Source of the DNA: Prochlorococcus sp. scB243_495K23
Lineage (GTDB): Bacteria; Cyanobacteriota; Cyanobacteriia; PCC-6307; Cyanobiaceae
NCBI GenBank assembly: GCA_000635495.1
Contig: JFLW01000002.1
Span: 1-64,000, forward strand
DNA: 64,000 bases
Reading direction: 5' to 3'
Shown here: positions 1-7,003 of the stretch, piece by piece
Numbering within the stretch: the first letter of the stretch is position 1
How the letters are laid out: the number at the start of each line of letters is the position of its first letter
Translations under genes and position numbers: made by a program
Notes under the pieces: model-generated
Databases searched by the model: none
Seen by the model: the letters and a program-made list of their open reading frames with translations, nothing else
What the model was told of the DNA's origin: nothing

Positions 1-20
1 ACCTCTCCCTTACCAAGGGA
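1..20 (-). repeat. tRNA-Thr(GGT) 3' fragment, att-like
   Basis: The first 20 bases, acctctcccttaccaaggga, match 20226-20245 inside the intact tRNA-Thr(GGT) gene exactly. The match covers the anticodon arm and stops at base 21. The copy could extend left of the window towards the tRNA 3' end. Orientation is that of a displaced 3' fragment at the far end of an element inserted in the tRNA at 20200-20271. What is seen is the repeat; the attachment-site role is inferred. Confidence 0.75.
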
Positions 21-86
21 AAACTTTATTTTGTAAAATCAAGTATTAGCAGTAGTTTAAAGAGCAAAATATCTTATATATTACTT

Positions 87-112
87 AATTAGTGCAAAAA
101 ATTAGTGCATAA
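87..112 (+). promoter_or_regulatory. 13-base tandem direct repeat upstream of a small gene
   Basis: The string aattagtgc occurs at 87-95 and again at 100-108, a period of 13, just upstream of the ATG at 134. Two near-identical boxes in front of a gene for a small DNA-binding-like protein suggest an operator or an integrase arm site. The role is inferred. Confidence 0.35.
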
Positions 113-133
113 TAAGTTTAATTAGTTTGATTT

Positions 134-475
134 ATGAATAAAAGAGCAACTAAGCAAGAAACTGAATTAAGAGTTGCACATGCTGCTGAATTAGTTGCTG
201 AAGGACAAGCCTATTCATCTATTACTTCCTTTGTTGCCGCAAAATATGAAATCTCAAGAAGAAGAGCCAGGCAGATCAATTCTAATGCTTATCTTTTGCT
301 GAAAGATGATATTGAGGAAGGTGACTTAAATCGCCCTGAAATGACAGCAAAATTAGTATGTACTTTAGAAACTGCAATGTATAGAGCAATGCGGGAGAGA
401 CAATATTCAGCAGTTGCAAGTAATGCAAAAGTTCTTATGAAATTAATCGGTCTAGAAGCAAAAATAAAAAGTTAG
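134..475 (+). CDS. Small HTH-like protein, possibly phage small terminase-like
   Basis: This 113-aa protein is mostly helical. Residues about 10-48 read like an HTH: a helix rich in Ala and Glu (VAHAAELVAEG), a turn, then FVAAKYEISRRRARQI, a plausible recognition helix rich in Arg. A second helical part follows, ending in VLMKLIGLEAKIKS. Small terminase subunits of tailed phages and phage satellites share this size and layout, but I cannot confirm the family. It is the outermost gene of the island, next to the tRNA-Thr fragment, and ends just before the first tRNA-Pro fragment. A plain transcription regulator is the main alternative. Confidence 0.5.
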   Translation: MNKRATKQETELRVAHAAELVAEGQAYSSITSFVAAKYEISRRRARQINSNAYLLLKDDIEEGDLNRPEMTAKLVCTLETAMYRAMRERQYSAVASNAKVLMKLIGLEAKIKS

Positions 476-479
476 AGCT

Positions 480-526
480 GGTGCTTTGGGAGCACTAGGT
501 CGCAGGTTCGAATCCTGTCGCCCCGA
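480..526 (+). repeat. tRNA-Pro(TGG) 3' fragment, copy 1
   Basis: The sequence runs from the 5' side of the anticodon stem (ggtgc), through the loop tttggga with anticodon TGG, to the T arm (ggttcgaatcc) and the acceptor 3' strand (cgccccga). There is no matching 5' half, so it is not a gene. It starts just after the stop of the previous gene. It is the least degenerate of three copies and the best reference for the attachment core. Confidence 0.85.
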
Positions 527-550
527 CTCAATCAAAACCAAGTCATACTA

Positions 551-576
551 GCGAGTTACCCAGACTCGCTTTTTTA
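551..576 (+). terminator. Hairpin plus T-run after tRNA-Pro fragment
   Basis: gcgagt (551-556) pairs with actcgc (564-569) and is followed by a run of six T. This is a standard intrinsic terminator. It lies 25 bases after the tRNA-Pro fragment and may have come with a tRNA 3' flank. Confidence 0.65.
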
Positions 577-602
577 TTGTGAAAATCTGTCCACAGCAAC
601 CA

Positions 603-624
603 CGGACAAATTGCGGACAAATTC
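603..624 (+). repeat. Paired 11-base direct repeat near att copy 1
   Basis: cggacaaattg is followed at once by cggacaaattc, a tandem pair with period 11. The pair recurs at 2913-2934. Paired direct repeats one helical turn apart beside an attachment core resemble the arm-type binding sites of tyrosine recombinases. That role is inferred. Confidence 0.6.
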
Positions 625-666
625 CTATTATGAGTTTTTAATTGGTTAGCTTAATTTCACTGAAAT

Positions 667-1563
667 ATGTTTGTAACCCTTATTTTTTTAGTAGTTGTAG
701 TTATCTTTATTTTTTTAAATCTAAGGTCTAAGAAAATCATTAGGGAATCTTCACCTAAAATTCGCAAAATATCTGAAGTTCAAAATAGTTCTTATCAAGG
801 ACAATTAAAGGGCAGAGATAAAGATATTTCAACAAAAACTATTAATAAAACAAATAATCCTAAAAACAAAGGATACTTATCAGGACCAATTGAGAAATAT
901 TATTTAACTCTTCCTCTTGAAAATAATAGCAAAGGTAAAGACCCACAAAAAAAATTAACCGAGGCTGTAGAACATAAAAAAAATGAAAATTGGGAAATGG
1001 CTTTTAAAGCTCTACACGAAGCTTACGAAAGAATGAAATATAGTGAAATCGATTATGGCATAGATAAATTCTTAAGACTACCAATGTACTTACATGCTGC
1101 AGGGAAGAAAGATATCGCATGGAAGATACTTAATAACTATTTAAGAGGTGAATATCCAATAATTAAAGGAGAAAAAAATCTATTTCAACAAGTTATGGAT
1201 CAACTAGAAATAAAAGACAAAATGAGGGTGGTTTTAGAACGTGAGAAAAAATTCACTCAATCTCTTTTATTTTTCTGTGAAGTGCAATATTTGAATATCC
1301 AGAATCTGAAAGAAATTTCAAAATGGGATTTTGATTCAAGAGAGACAAAGTCTTTTCACAAAAAAAGACTAGCTGAAGCATCTTCACTTAAGAAAATATC
1401 AGAACTATTGAAACCTAAACTTAAAAAAGCAAAGCTATCTGGTCAAGAAGAAAAAATTGCAAAACAAATTTTAATTATTTTCAAAAAAAATATGAATCCT
1501 ATTATTGGAACTAATGAAGTAAGGAACTCAGTAAATGAAATAATAAAGAACAGTCTCAGTTAA
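667..1563 (+). CDS. Membrane-anchored helical protein of unknown function
   Basis: This 298-aa protein begins with one hydrophobic segment (residues about 2-19), then a basic stretch (LRSKK), so it is probably anchored with its body in the cytoplasm. Residues about 35-75 are polar and probably disordered. Residues about 95-175 contain helix pairs (KLTEAVEHKKNENWEMAFKA, FLRLPMYLHAAGKKDIAWKI) like tetratricopeptide repeats. I do not recognise the family. It lies with rmuC between tRNA-Pro fragments 1 and 2, so the two genes probably form the cargo of one inserted element. Confidence 0.6.
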   Translation: MFVTLIFLVVVVIFIFLNLRSKKIIRESSPKIRKISEVQNSSYQGQLKGRDKDISTKTINKTNNPKNKGYLSGPIEKYYLTLPLENNSKGKDPQKKLTEAVEHKKNENWEMAFKALHEAYERMKYSEIDYGIDKFLRLPMYLHAAGKKDIAWKILNNYLRGEYPIIKGEKNLFQQVMDQLEIKDKMRVVLEREKKFTQSLLFFCEVQYLNIQNLKEISKWDFDSRETKSFHKKRLAEASSLKKISELLKPKLKKAKLSGQEEKIAKQILIIFKKNMNPIIGTNEVRNSVNEIIKNSLS

Positions 1564-1725
1564 TAACTAAATTCCTTGAAGATTTAAATTTAAAACAAAA
1601 AGTCTTTAATAATTTATCTAAATCTGATAATTAGATTTTTAAATTTTGAAAAAACAAAGGAAACAAAATTATGGTTAAATTACTTCAGATTATTTAAAAT
1701 TTAAAAATATAAATTTAGGCAAAGG

Positions 1726-2868
1726 ATGAATAGTTTTTTACTTTTTCTAACTGGGGTATTTTCCGGAATATTTGCTGGTTTCTTTTTGACTAAATCTTTC
1801 TGGAAAACAAACAGAGAAGCTGAATTGAATATCAAGTTGAAATCTCAAGAAAAACTTGAAAATGATTTGAAAACACAATTTGAAATCTTAAGTTCAAGAA
1901 TGCTTAAAGAATCAAGGGAGGAATTAATAAAAGCAACAAAAACAAATGTTTCTGAACCTTTCAACCAACAAGTAGATAAGTTAGCCAAACAAGTAAAAAA
2001 TCTAAACGATGAATCGAGAGAAAAATTATCTGTCTTGTCTACTACTACTAAAGATTTAAAGACAAAGAATGAGGATGTTGAAAGTGCCGCTAAAGAATTA
2101 GCCAATGCTTTACGTAATCCAAACATAAAAGGAAGGTGGGGAGAGGTGACACTTAGAAGAACTATGGAATATGTAGGTCTTAATAGGTATTGCGATTTTG
2201 ATGAGCAGGTAACATTAACAACAAATGATGGGACTTATAGGCCCGATTGTGTAATAACAATTCCTGGTGAAAGATTATTTATTATTGATTCCAAAGCTCC
2301 TCTCGATAGTTATCAGGATGCTTTAAAAGCGAAAGATGAAAGGACTTATAAATTGGCTTTAGATAATCATGTTAAAAAAGTTCAAGGACATATTAATGAG
2401 CTTTCTAAAAAGAAATATTCAAATAATAAGACTAATAAAGGAGTCGTATTAGATGGTGTAATTATGTTCATTCCAATTGAAGGTGCATTGGCAATGGCAT
2501 TAGCTCATGATGAAAAATTACTAGAATATGCTTTTGATAAAAAAATAATTCTCACTTTCCCAACAAGTTTCCTTGCAATTTTACAAAATCTTTCTATGAA
2601 TATTGAACAAGCAAATTTAACAAGAGGTATTCAAGAAGCATCAAATAAAGCGGGAGAGTTAAATAACGCTTTAGAAGCTTTTTTAAAGAGATTTAATGAT
2701 ATTGGTTTAAAAATAAAACAAACAGCCTCGATTTATAATGAAGCTCATAATAAATTGAAAACGACTATTAAAAAAGGAGAGCAATTTGCAGAATTGACAG
2801 CTAAAAAAACAAGTCTTTCATTATCTGAAGAAATTTCTGAAAATAAAATAAAGCAATTTGATATTTAA
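1726..2868 (+). CDS. rmuC: RmuC family DNA recombination protein
   Basis: This 380-aa protein has an N-terminal membrane segment (about 3-22), a coiled coil (about 30-125) and the RmuC domain. The signature GRWGE is at about 136, and YRPDCVITIPG followed by FIIDSKAPLD at about 171-195 is the nuclease-like PD-(D/E)XK core. RmuC proteins limit recombination at inverted repeats and are presumed nucleases. The coiled coil and anchor are usual for the family, so the gene looks complete. It lies 162 bases after the 298-aa gene and is bounded by the paired 11-base repeats at 603 and 2913. Whether its role here is recombination or defence is not shown by the sequence. Confidence 0.9.
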   Translation: MNSFLLFLTGVFSGIFAGFFLTKSFWKTNREAELNIKLKSQEKLENDLKTQFEILSSRMLKESREELIKATKTNVSEPFNQQVDKLAKQVKNLNDESREKLSVLSTTTKDLKTKNEDVESAAKELANALRNPNIKGRWGEVTLRRTMEYVGLNRYCDFDEQVTLTTNDGTYRPDCVITIPGERLFIIDSKAPLDSYQDALKAKDERTYKLALDNHVKKVQGHINELSKKKYSNNKTNKGVVLDGVIMFIPIEGALAMALAHDEKLLEYAFDKKIILTFPTSFLAILQNLSMNIEQANLTRGIQEASNKAGELNNALEAFLKRFNDIGLKIKQTASIYNEAHNKLKTTIKKGEQFAELTAKKTSLSLSEEISENKIKQFDI

Positions 2869-2912
2869 TAATTTTAAATTTATTTCTAAGAATTTAAATA
2901 AAGAAAGAATTT

Positions 2913-2934
2913 CGGACAAATTGCGGACAAATAT
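2913..2934 (+). repeat. Paired 11-base direct repeat, second occurrence
   Basis: cggacaaattg-cggacaaatat matches the pair at 603-624 over its first 20 bases. It lies about 85 bases before tRNA-Pro fragment 2. With the copy at 603 it brackets the 298-aa gene and rmuC as one unit of about 2.3 kb. Confidence 0.6.
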
Positions 2935-2994
2935 TGCTTAATTTGTCATGACAAACTTCGCAGATCTAAGCAGGAAATTTGATATAGCTTGAAA

Positions 2995-3040
2995 ACCTAG
3001 TGCTCTACTAACCTTGTGCGGTGTTTTGGGAGCACTAGGT
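2995..3040. repeat. 11-base inverted repeat overlapping att copy 2
   Basis: acctagtgctc at 2995-3005 is the exact reverse complement of gagcactaggt at 3030-3040, which lies inside tRNA-Pro fragment 2. The arms are 24 bases apart. Only copy 2 has this inverted arm. Tyrosine recombinase core sites use inverted arms, though usually closer together. Confidence 0.5.
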
Positions 3041-3066
3041 CGCAGGTTCGAATCCTGTCCCCCCGA
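3020..3066 (+). repeat. tRNA-Pro(TGG) 3' fragment, copy 2
   Basis: This is the same 47-base segment as copy 1 with two differences: ggtgt for ggtgc in the anticodon stem, and tgtcc for tgtcg near the acceptor. There is no 5' half. The sequence just after it (tatagcagtaagtctcagct) reappears, nearly unchanged, after copy 3. Confidence 0.85.
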
Positions 3067-3118
3067 TCAGTTATAGCAGTAAGTCTCAGCTAATACATAA
3101 TTCAAGCAAATTATTGCT

Positions 3119-3140
3119 TCACGCAAAACTCACGCAAAAG
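3119..3140 (+). repeat. Paired 11-base direct repeat after att copy 2
   Basis: tcacgcaaaac is followed directly by tcacgcaaaag, again with period 11 but with a different sequence from the pair at 603 and 2913. It lies 52 bases after fragment 2. The same architecture with another sequence suggests a different recombinase specificity. This is inferred. Confidence 0.55.
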
Positions 3141-3291
3141 TTATTTTCTCCAGAATAATTGGCATAAGTTTAGAAGATACTCAGGTATTTGGTTCTGCCC
3201 AACTTATGGACTAATATTAGGAAGAATATTTTGTCTCTAGTTATAGTTCAAATCAGTTTAATATATATTTAATTCAAATAAAACTCAATTA

Positions 3292-4281
3292 ATGGCAAAT
3301 ATTGCTACTGGTTATTTATCTATATCTTTAGACAAAGATTCTGAATTAAATAAAAGTGCAGTTGATGAAATCATAAATAATTTAGAGGACAATAATCACT
3401 TCACATATTGCGGGCCAGATGGTTTCAATGCAATTTTTAATAAGGAAGATAGAATCCTTGATTTAGACTTCTGCGGGAGATGGTCATGCGATTCATGTTG
3501 GGAATGGATTGAAAATGAATTGTCAGATGCCAAGGATAATAAAGAACTAAATCCTGAAGCTAGGACTCTTTTGATAAATTCTGAAATCATTGGAGGCTCC
3601 TTTGAATTTGGTGCTCCATATATGGATAGAGTAACCAAAAAAAAAGGAGTCAAGAAATTAGATATTTATTATCACTCAAAATTAGATTCGAAATGGTGGG
3701 AAGTATTAGAGATAATTAATGCATTCAATCTAAATGAAGGCGTTTCACAAAATTTTGGAAATGGTGTAGAGGTGACTCTCTGCGAGAAGTCAGAGTCAGA
3801 ACAATATTTATTTAAGATAGAAGGAGGTGTAGGCGGTTTTATTGTTTTGTATGATAAATCTGATAAAGAGGATCATCCTCAGCCTTTATTTTTTTGCGAA
3901 AGTGGCTTTGGAGGGGAGTTGGAAGAATTATCTATTAAAGCAATAATCGAAGGTTTAGAGAGTGGAGATTTAGAAGAGCTAGATGATTTTCCAGAGTCTT
4001 TTCATGGCACTGGAGAATTAATTTATGATCTTATAGGAGATAGCGATGATTTTTTTGAATTGGAGGAGGAAGAGTTGAGTGAAGAAGAACTAAAATTATC
4101 AGAACAGAGAGAAAGTGATCCAAAACTAAATACTACAGATTGGAGACAACATAAGAGAAGATTAGATAAATTTGGGGAATCAAAGTATCAAGACGCTCAT
4201 ATATTTGTTGGTCCAAAAGGTGGTACATATGAAATGAGAATTTCTAAAAAAACTGGTAAAACTTATAGGCATTATTTTTAA
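3292..4281 (+). CDS. Acidic protein with C-terminal PBCV basic adaptor-like motif
   Basis: This 329-aa protein is of unknown overall function. Residues 1-225 look globular. Residues about 225-285 are very acidic (for example DSDDFFELEEEELSEEEL). The last 28 residues include VGPKGGTYEMRISKKTGKT followed by YRHYF, which fits the GP+GG-Y-(7-10)-GK-Y pattern of the PBCV-specific basic adaptor domain. That small C-terminal module was first described on chlorovirus proteins. A 'CDSCW' Cys pair lies near residue 66. The gene is alone between tRNA-Pro fragments 2 and 3 apart from the two small genes that follow. The adaptor assignment is from memory of the motif. Confidence 0.6.
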   Translation: MANIATGYLSISLDKDSELNKSAVDEIINNLEDNNHFTYCGPDGFNAIFNKEDRILDLDFCGRWSCDSCWEWIENELSDAKDNKELNPEARTLLINSEIIGGSFEFGAPYMDRVTKKKGVKKLDIYYHSKLDSKWWEVLEIINAFNLNEGVSQNFGNGVEVTLCEKSESEQYLFKIEGGVGGFIVLYDKSDKEDHPQPLFFCESGFGGELEELSIKAIIEGLESGDLEELDDFPESFHGTGELIYDLIGDSDDFFELEEEELSEEELKLSEQRESDPKLNTTDWRQHKRRLDKFGESKYQDAHIFVGPKGGTYEMRISKKTGKTYRHYF

Positions 4282-4418
4282 ATAGATAAAAAAAGAGTTA
4301 CTTGATGCCCTTCGTTTTCTGCAGTAAGAGCATCCAATAAACCTAAAGTTACTTTATTTTTGGATTTTAAACCGCTGCAAATATTAACTAGTACTTTATT
4401 GTCAGTAATGATAGACAT
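4278..4418 (-). pseudogene. Short DsrE-like fragment
   Basis: The minus strand encodes 46 aa: MSIITDNKVLVNICSGL, then a segment containing KNKVTLGLLDALTAENEGHQ, ending VTLFLSI. This resembles the first beta-alpha-beta unit of DsrE/DsrF-fold proteins, which normally exceed 100 aa. The stop comes where the usual chain continues (FLSxDGV), so this is probably a truncated remnant. It overlaps the 3' end of the opposite-strand gene by four bases. Confidence 0.45.
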
Positions 4419-4522
4419 TTAATTCTGCTTAAAATTTACTTATCAAATCTAAGTTTTTCTTTTAATTTTATCAACCATCTAATCTATCAGCGTAATCCCT
4501 CAAAATTCCCTCAAAAGGTCTT

Positions 4523-4545
4523 TTGCCTAAATATTAAATATTGAA
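4523..4545 (+). repeat. 23-base dispersed repeat, copy 1
   Basis: The string ttgcctaaatattaaatatt plus gaa recurs at 5286-5308 with one mismatch (a for c). The two copies bracket the sigma-like gene and tRNA-Pro fragment 3. Function unknown. Confidence 0.45.
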
Positions 4546-4665
4546 AGGCAATCTAAAATAAAGGGAATTAGTTTCTTGTGGAAAGGTTTTCAAAACACCA
4601 CAACTTCTTTTTTTGATATGAGGTTGTAAATACAATTATTAATATGAATAGTCAGGTAAAAAGGA

Positions 4666-5088
4666 ATGGATGAAAGAAATTTAGTTTCTATAAACAAAAA
4701 TAAAGAGCCAGAAATTGATACTTATGGATATTATATTAAACTACTAGAATCCTTTCCACCATTAGAAAGAGATGTTCTTAAATTACGTTTAGGTTTAGGG
4801 GAACCTTTTGAAGTTTTGCATACAACCGATGAGATCGCAGAAATATTAAATGAGTCAAAAGAAATAATCGAAAAAAACTTGTCAACTGGATTGAAACGGA
4901 TGAGAGATAATTCTGAAAAGGAAAGATTAAAACAAGAAAATGAAGACGCGTATTTTGAGATCAGGTTGCAAATAAATAATAGATTAATTAAAAAACTTCA
5001 TTTACTTAAGGAGGAGTGGAAACTGGACAATATTAGTCAGGTAACAGAAAGAATCATGCTTGCTTTCTTTAAATATGATCTTGAATAA
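4666..5088 (+). CDS. Sigma-70 region 4-like HTH fused to ribbon-helix-helix-like domain
   Basis: This 140-aa protein has two parts. Residues about 28-88 (FPPLERDVLKLRLGLGEPFE, then TTDEIAEILNESKEIIEKNL and LKRMR) match the layout of sigma-70 region 4, which contacts the -35 element. Residues about 97-138 (EIRLQINNRLIKKLHLLKEE, then NISQVTERIMLAFF) read as a beta strand plus two helices of the Arc/MetJ ribbon-helix-helix type. Sigma regions 1-3 are absent, so it is not a full sigma factor. A good Shine-Dalgarno (aaaaagga) precedes the ATG. A transcription regulator of the element is the likeliest role; this is inferred. Confidence 0.6.
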   Translation: MDERNLVSINKNKEPEIDTYGYYIKLLESFPPLERDVLKLRLGLGEPFEVLHTTDEIAEILNESKEIIEKNLSTGLKRMRDNSEKERLKQENEDAYFEIRLQINNRLIKKLHLLKEEWKLDNISQVTERIMLAFFKYDLE

Positions 5089-5159
5089 AGATATAAAAGT
5101 AAAATTAAGAAATAAATATATTTTTTTCAAATTATGCAACACCTTGCAAGAAATTAATA

Positions 5160-5206
5160 AGTACTTTGGGAGCACTAGGTCGCAGGTTCAAATCCTGTCG
5201 CTCCAA
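5160..5206 (+). repeat. tRNA-Pro(TGG) 3' fragment, copy 3 (degenerate)
   Basis: This is the same 47-base segment with five changes from copy 1: two in the anticodon stem (agtac), one in the T arm (ggttca) and two near the acceptor end (ctccaa). It is the most decayed copy and the one farthest right. It is followed by tatagctgtaagtctcagct, near-identical to the sequence after copy 2. Confidence 0.8.
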
Positions 5207-5285
5207 ACTTGTATAGCTGTAAGTCTCAGCTAAAAATATTTTTCCCTAAAAAAAGCTTTCCTTCCTTTTTAACTCAAATGGATTG

Positions 5286-5361
5286 TTGCCTAAATCTTAA
5301 ATATTGAATTTAATATCTTAGGCTTATATTTCTTTTTTAGTAAATTATCTTTTACTAAAAA
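5286..5361. repeat. Second copy of 23-base repeat and an 11-base inverted repeat
   Basis: 5286-5308 repeats 4523-4545 with one mismatch. A few bases on, tttttagtaaa (5334-5344) and tttactaaaaa (5351-5361) form a perfect inverted repeat with a six-base loop. The hairpin may terminate transcription between the tRNA-Pro array and the convergent AlbA_2 gene. No gene is seen from 5207 to 5452. Confidence 0.4.
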
Positions 5362-5452
5362 CATTAGGACTGGAAACCTTAGTTAGCTTTGAAAGCTGAT
5401 TATTAGAAAGAATCAATTTGTTTTTTCTTAAACCCCTCTTCTAGTAGTGGTT

Positions 5453-7003
5453 TTATTTCTGCGAAATATAATTATAAAATGCCTCAATATCAAGATTATC
5501 GGATGAGGGGCCATTTCTAATATAAAAAATCTTTTCTTTTTTATTTTCTCCTGTTTTTAAAAAGAAAACAGGTTTTTTAGATTTTTTAACTTTAATAATA
5601 ATTATTTCTTTCTTAAAAACTTCAACTAATCGGGGCCTAATAAGCTTAATTTGATCACTAAAATTCTTCTTGATAAATCCCTTTAGATGCAATAGATATT
5701 CATCATTTGATGAATTAAAAAGGAAATCAACTTCATTTTTAATTCCAACTATTTCTACGGGCTTATCAGCTACACCAATATAGATTTCGCCTCCTTCAGT
5801 ATTTAGTAAGGCACATATTGCTTTTAAAGTGTTGGACTCTATTATTTGTCTCTGTGATTTCTTTCTTACAGTATCTAAGTCACCTTCTCTGTACTTTTTA
5901 GCATCCATACTAAAAGTCTCTTTAAATTCTAAATATACATTCTCCTCCATTTGAACCTTTTCCCAGATTTCTTTTTGTTCCTTTGTACCTATTAACGCAA
6001 AATTTTTACACAACGTAGCAAGTTCATTTGCCTCTTGATATAACTCATATCTCAATCCTTCTTTGTATAAAAGCCTATTTTCTTGATTGAAGTGATTTCC
6101 CCTTATCACAAGTAACGCATTTAAAAATATGTTCTTATTAAGTCCTCCTCTAATAAATGCTAATGGGAGTAAAAACGATTCTTTATCAGAATAATGAAAC
6201 AAAGTCAAAATTGCTATCTTTTCAGGTTCTGTAGAATCTTCATATATTTTTGTTATTTTTTGGGAGATTTCATTTTGACAAAATTCATTTTCAGAAGTAA
6301 AGATACCATTTTCTAAAAAATCAGAAATGTTGTTTAAATAATAACTTTCACTAAAATGTATTTTTGAATTTGATTTACTATTTTCTATAACTGATGGAAC
6401 TTCTACTTCATTTGATTCAATATTATTATCATCTTGCTTAGTCCTAAAGTATATTCTATTTTTTCTAAATTTAATTGAATCACTTTCATTATAAATTGCA
6501 TTAAAAATATCTTCCATCTCTTCATAATAAAAACTTCTAAGATCACTAAAATATAATCTACCCAAAGCATAATTACGCAATTCTTCAAAATACTTCTCTT
6601 TCTTTAATTCTTTACTAATCATTTTTTTTATATAATCCCTTGCATTCTTTAATTCTTCTATATTTTTATTTGATTGATTTACTAATATCCAATCAAAAAT
6701 ATAATAAGATTTTATAAATTCTCGAAAAGTTTTACCTTCATATAATTCTTCATTTTGGAGAGATTTTAGGGAGGAAAAAAGTATATAAGCACTATTAACT
6801 TTTTTATGTTCAATTTGATTTCTTGAATTTAAAGAAAATTCTCCACATTTAAAAAGATCATCTCTAATGAACTCCAATAATTCTTTATTAGGATGTTCAA
6901 TTACTTCATCACTATGAAAACATACTATATTTATATCTTGATACCTTAAATGATATAAATCCTTTCCCTTTACCTTTTTAATTGTTAAATCAGAAGATTG
7001 CAT
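5453..7003 (-). CDS. AlbA_2 (Schlafen-type) domain protein with novel N-terminal region
   Basis: This 516-aa protein has a C-terminal AlbA_2 domain (about 345-516). The marks are YLEFKETFS near 355, then KAICALLNTEGGEIYIGVAD near 395 and FYIRNGPSS near the end. This is the ordinary layout of the divergent-AAA/Schlafen AlbA_2 fold that binds nucleic acid or nucleotides. The first 340 residues are helical and charged with no family I know. The gene stands alone, transcribed towards the tRNA-Pro array, with AT-rich DNA upstream. AlbA_2 proteins often lie in defence islands, so an anti-phage role is possible; that is an inference from domain and place. Confidence 0.7.
   Translation of the reverse strand: MQSSDLTIKKVKGKDLYHLRYQDINIVCFHSDEVIEHPNKELLEFIRDDLFKCGEFSLNSRNQIEHKKVNSAYILFSSLKSLQNEELYEGKTFREFIKSYYIFDWILVNQSNKNIEELKNARDYIKKMISKELKKEKYFEELRNYALGRLYFSDLRSFYYEEMEDIFNAIYNESDSIKFRKNRIYFRTKQDDNNIESNEVEVPSVIENSKSNSKIHFSESYYLNNISDFLENGIFTSENEFCQNEISQKITKIYEDSTEPEKIAILTLFHYSDKESFLLPLAFIRGGLNKNIFLNALLVIRGNHFNQENRLLYKEGLRYELYQEANELATLCKNFALIGTKEQKEIWEKVQMEENVYLEFKETFSMDAKKYREGDLDTVRKKSQRQIIESNTLKAICALLNTEGGEIYIGVADKPVEIVGIKNEVDFLFNSSNDEYLLHLKGFIKKNFSDQIKLIRPRLVEVFKKEIIIIKVKKSKKPVFFLKTGENKKEKIFYIRNGPSSDNLDIEAFYNYISQK

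Noticed and set aside
480-526. A complete tRNA-Pro gene
   Set aside because: Only the part from the anticodon stem to the 3' end is present. No D arm or 5' acceptor strand lies upstream in this or the other two copies.
3396-3653. An 85-codon frame opposite the adaptor-motif gene
   Set aside because: It lies wholly inside a long gene of good coding character, and its translation looks like antisense.
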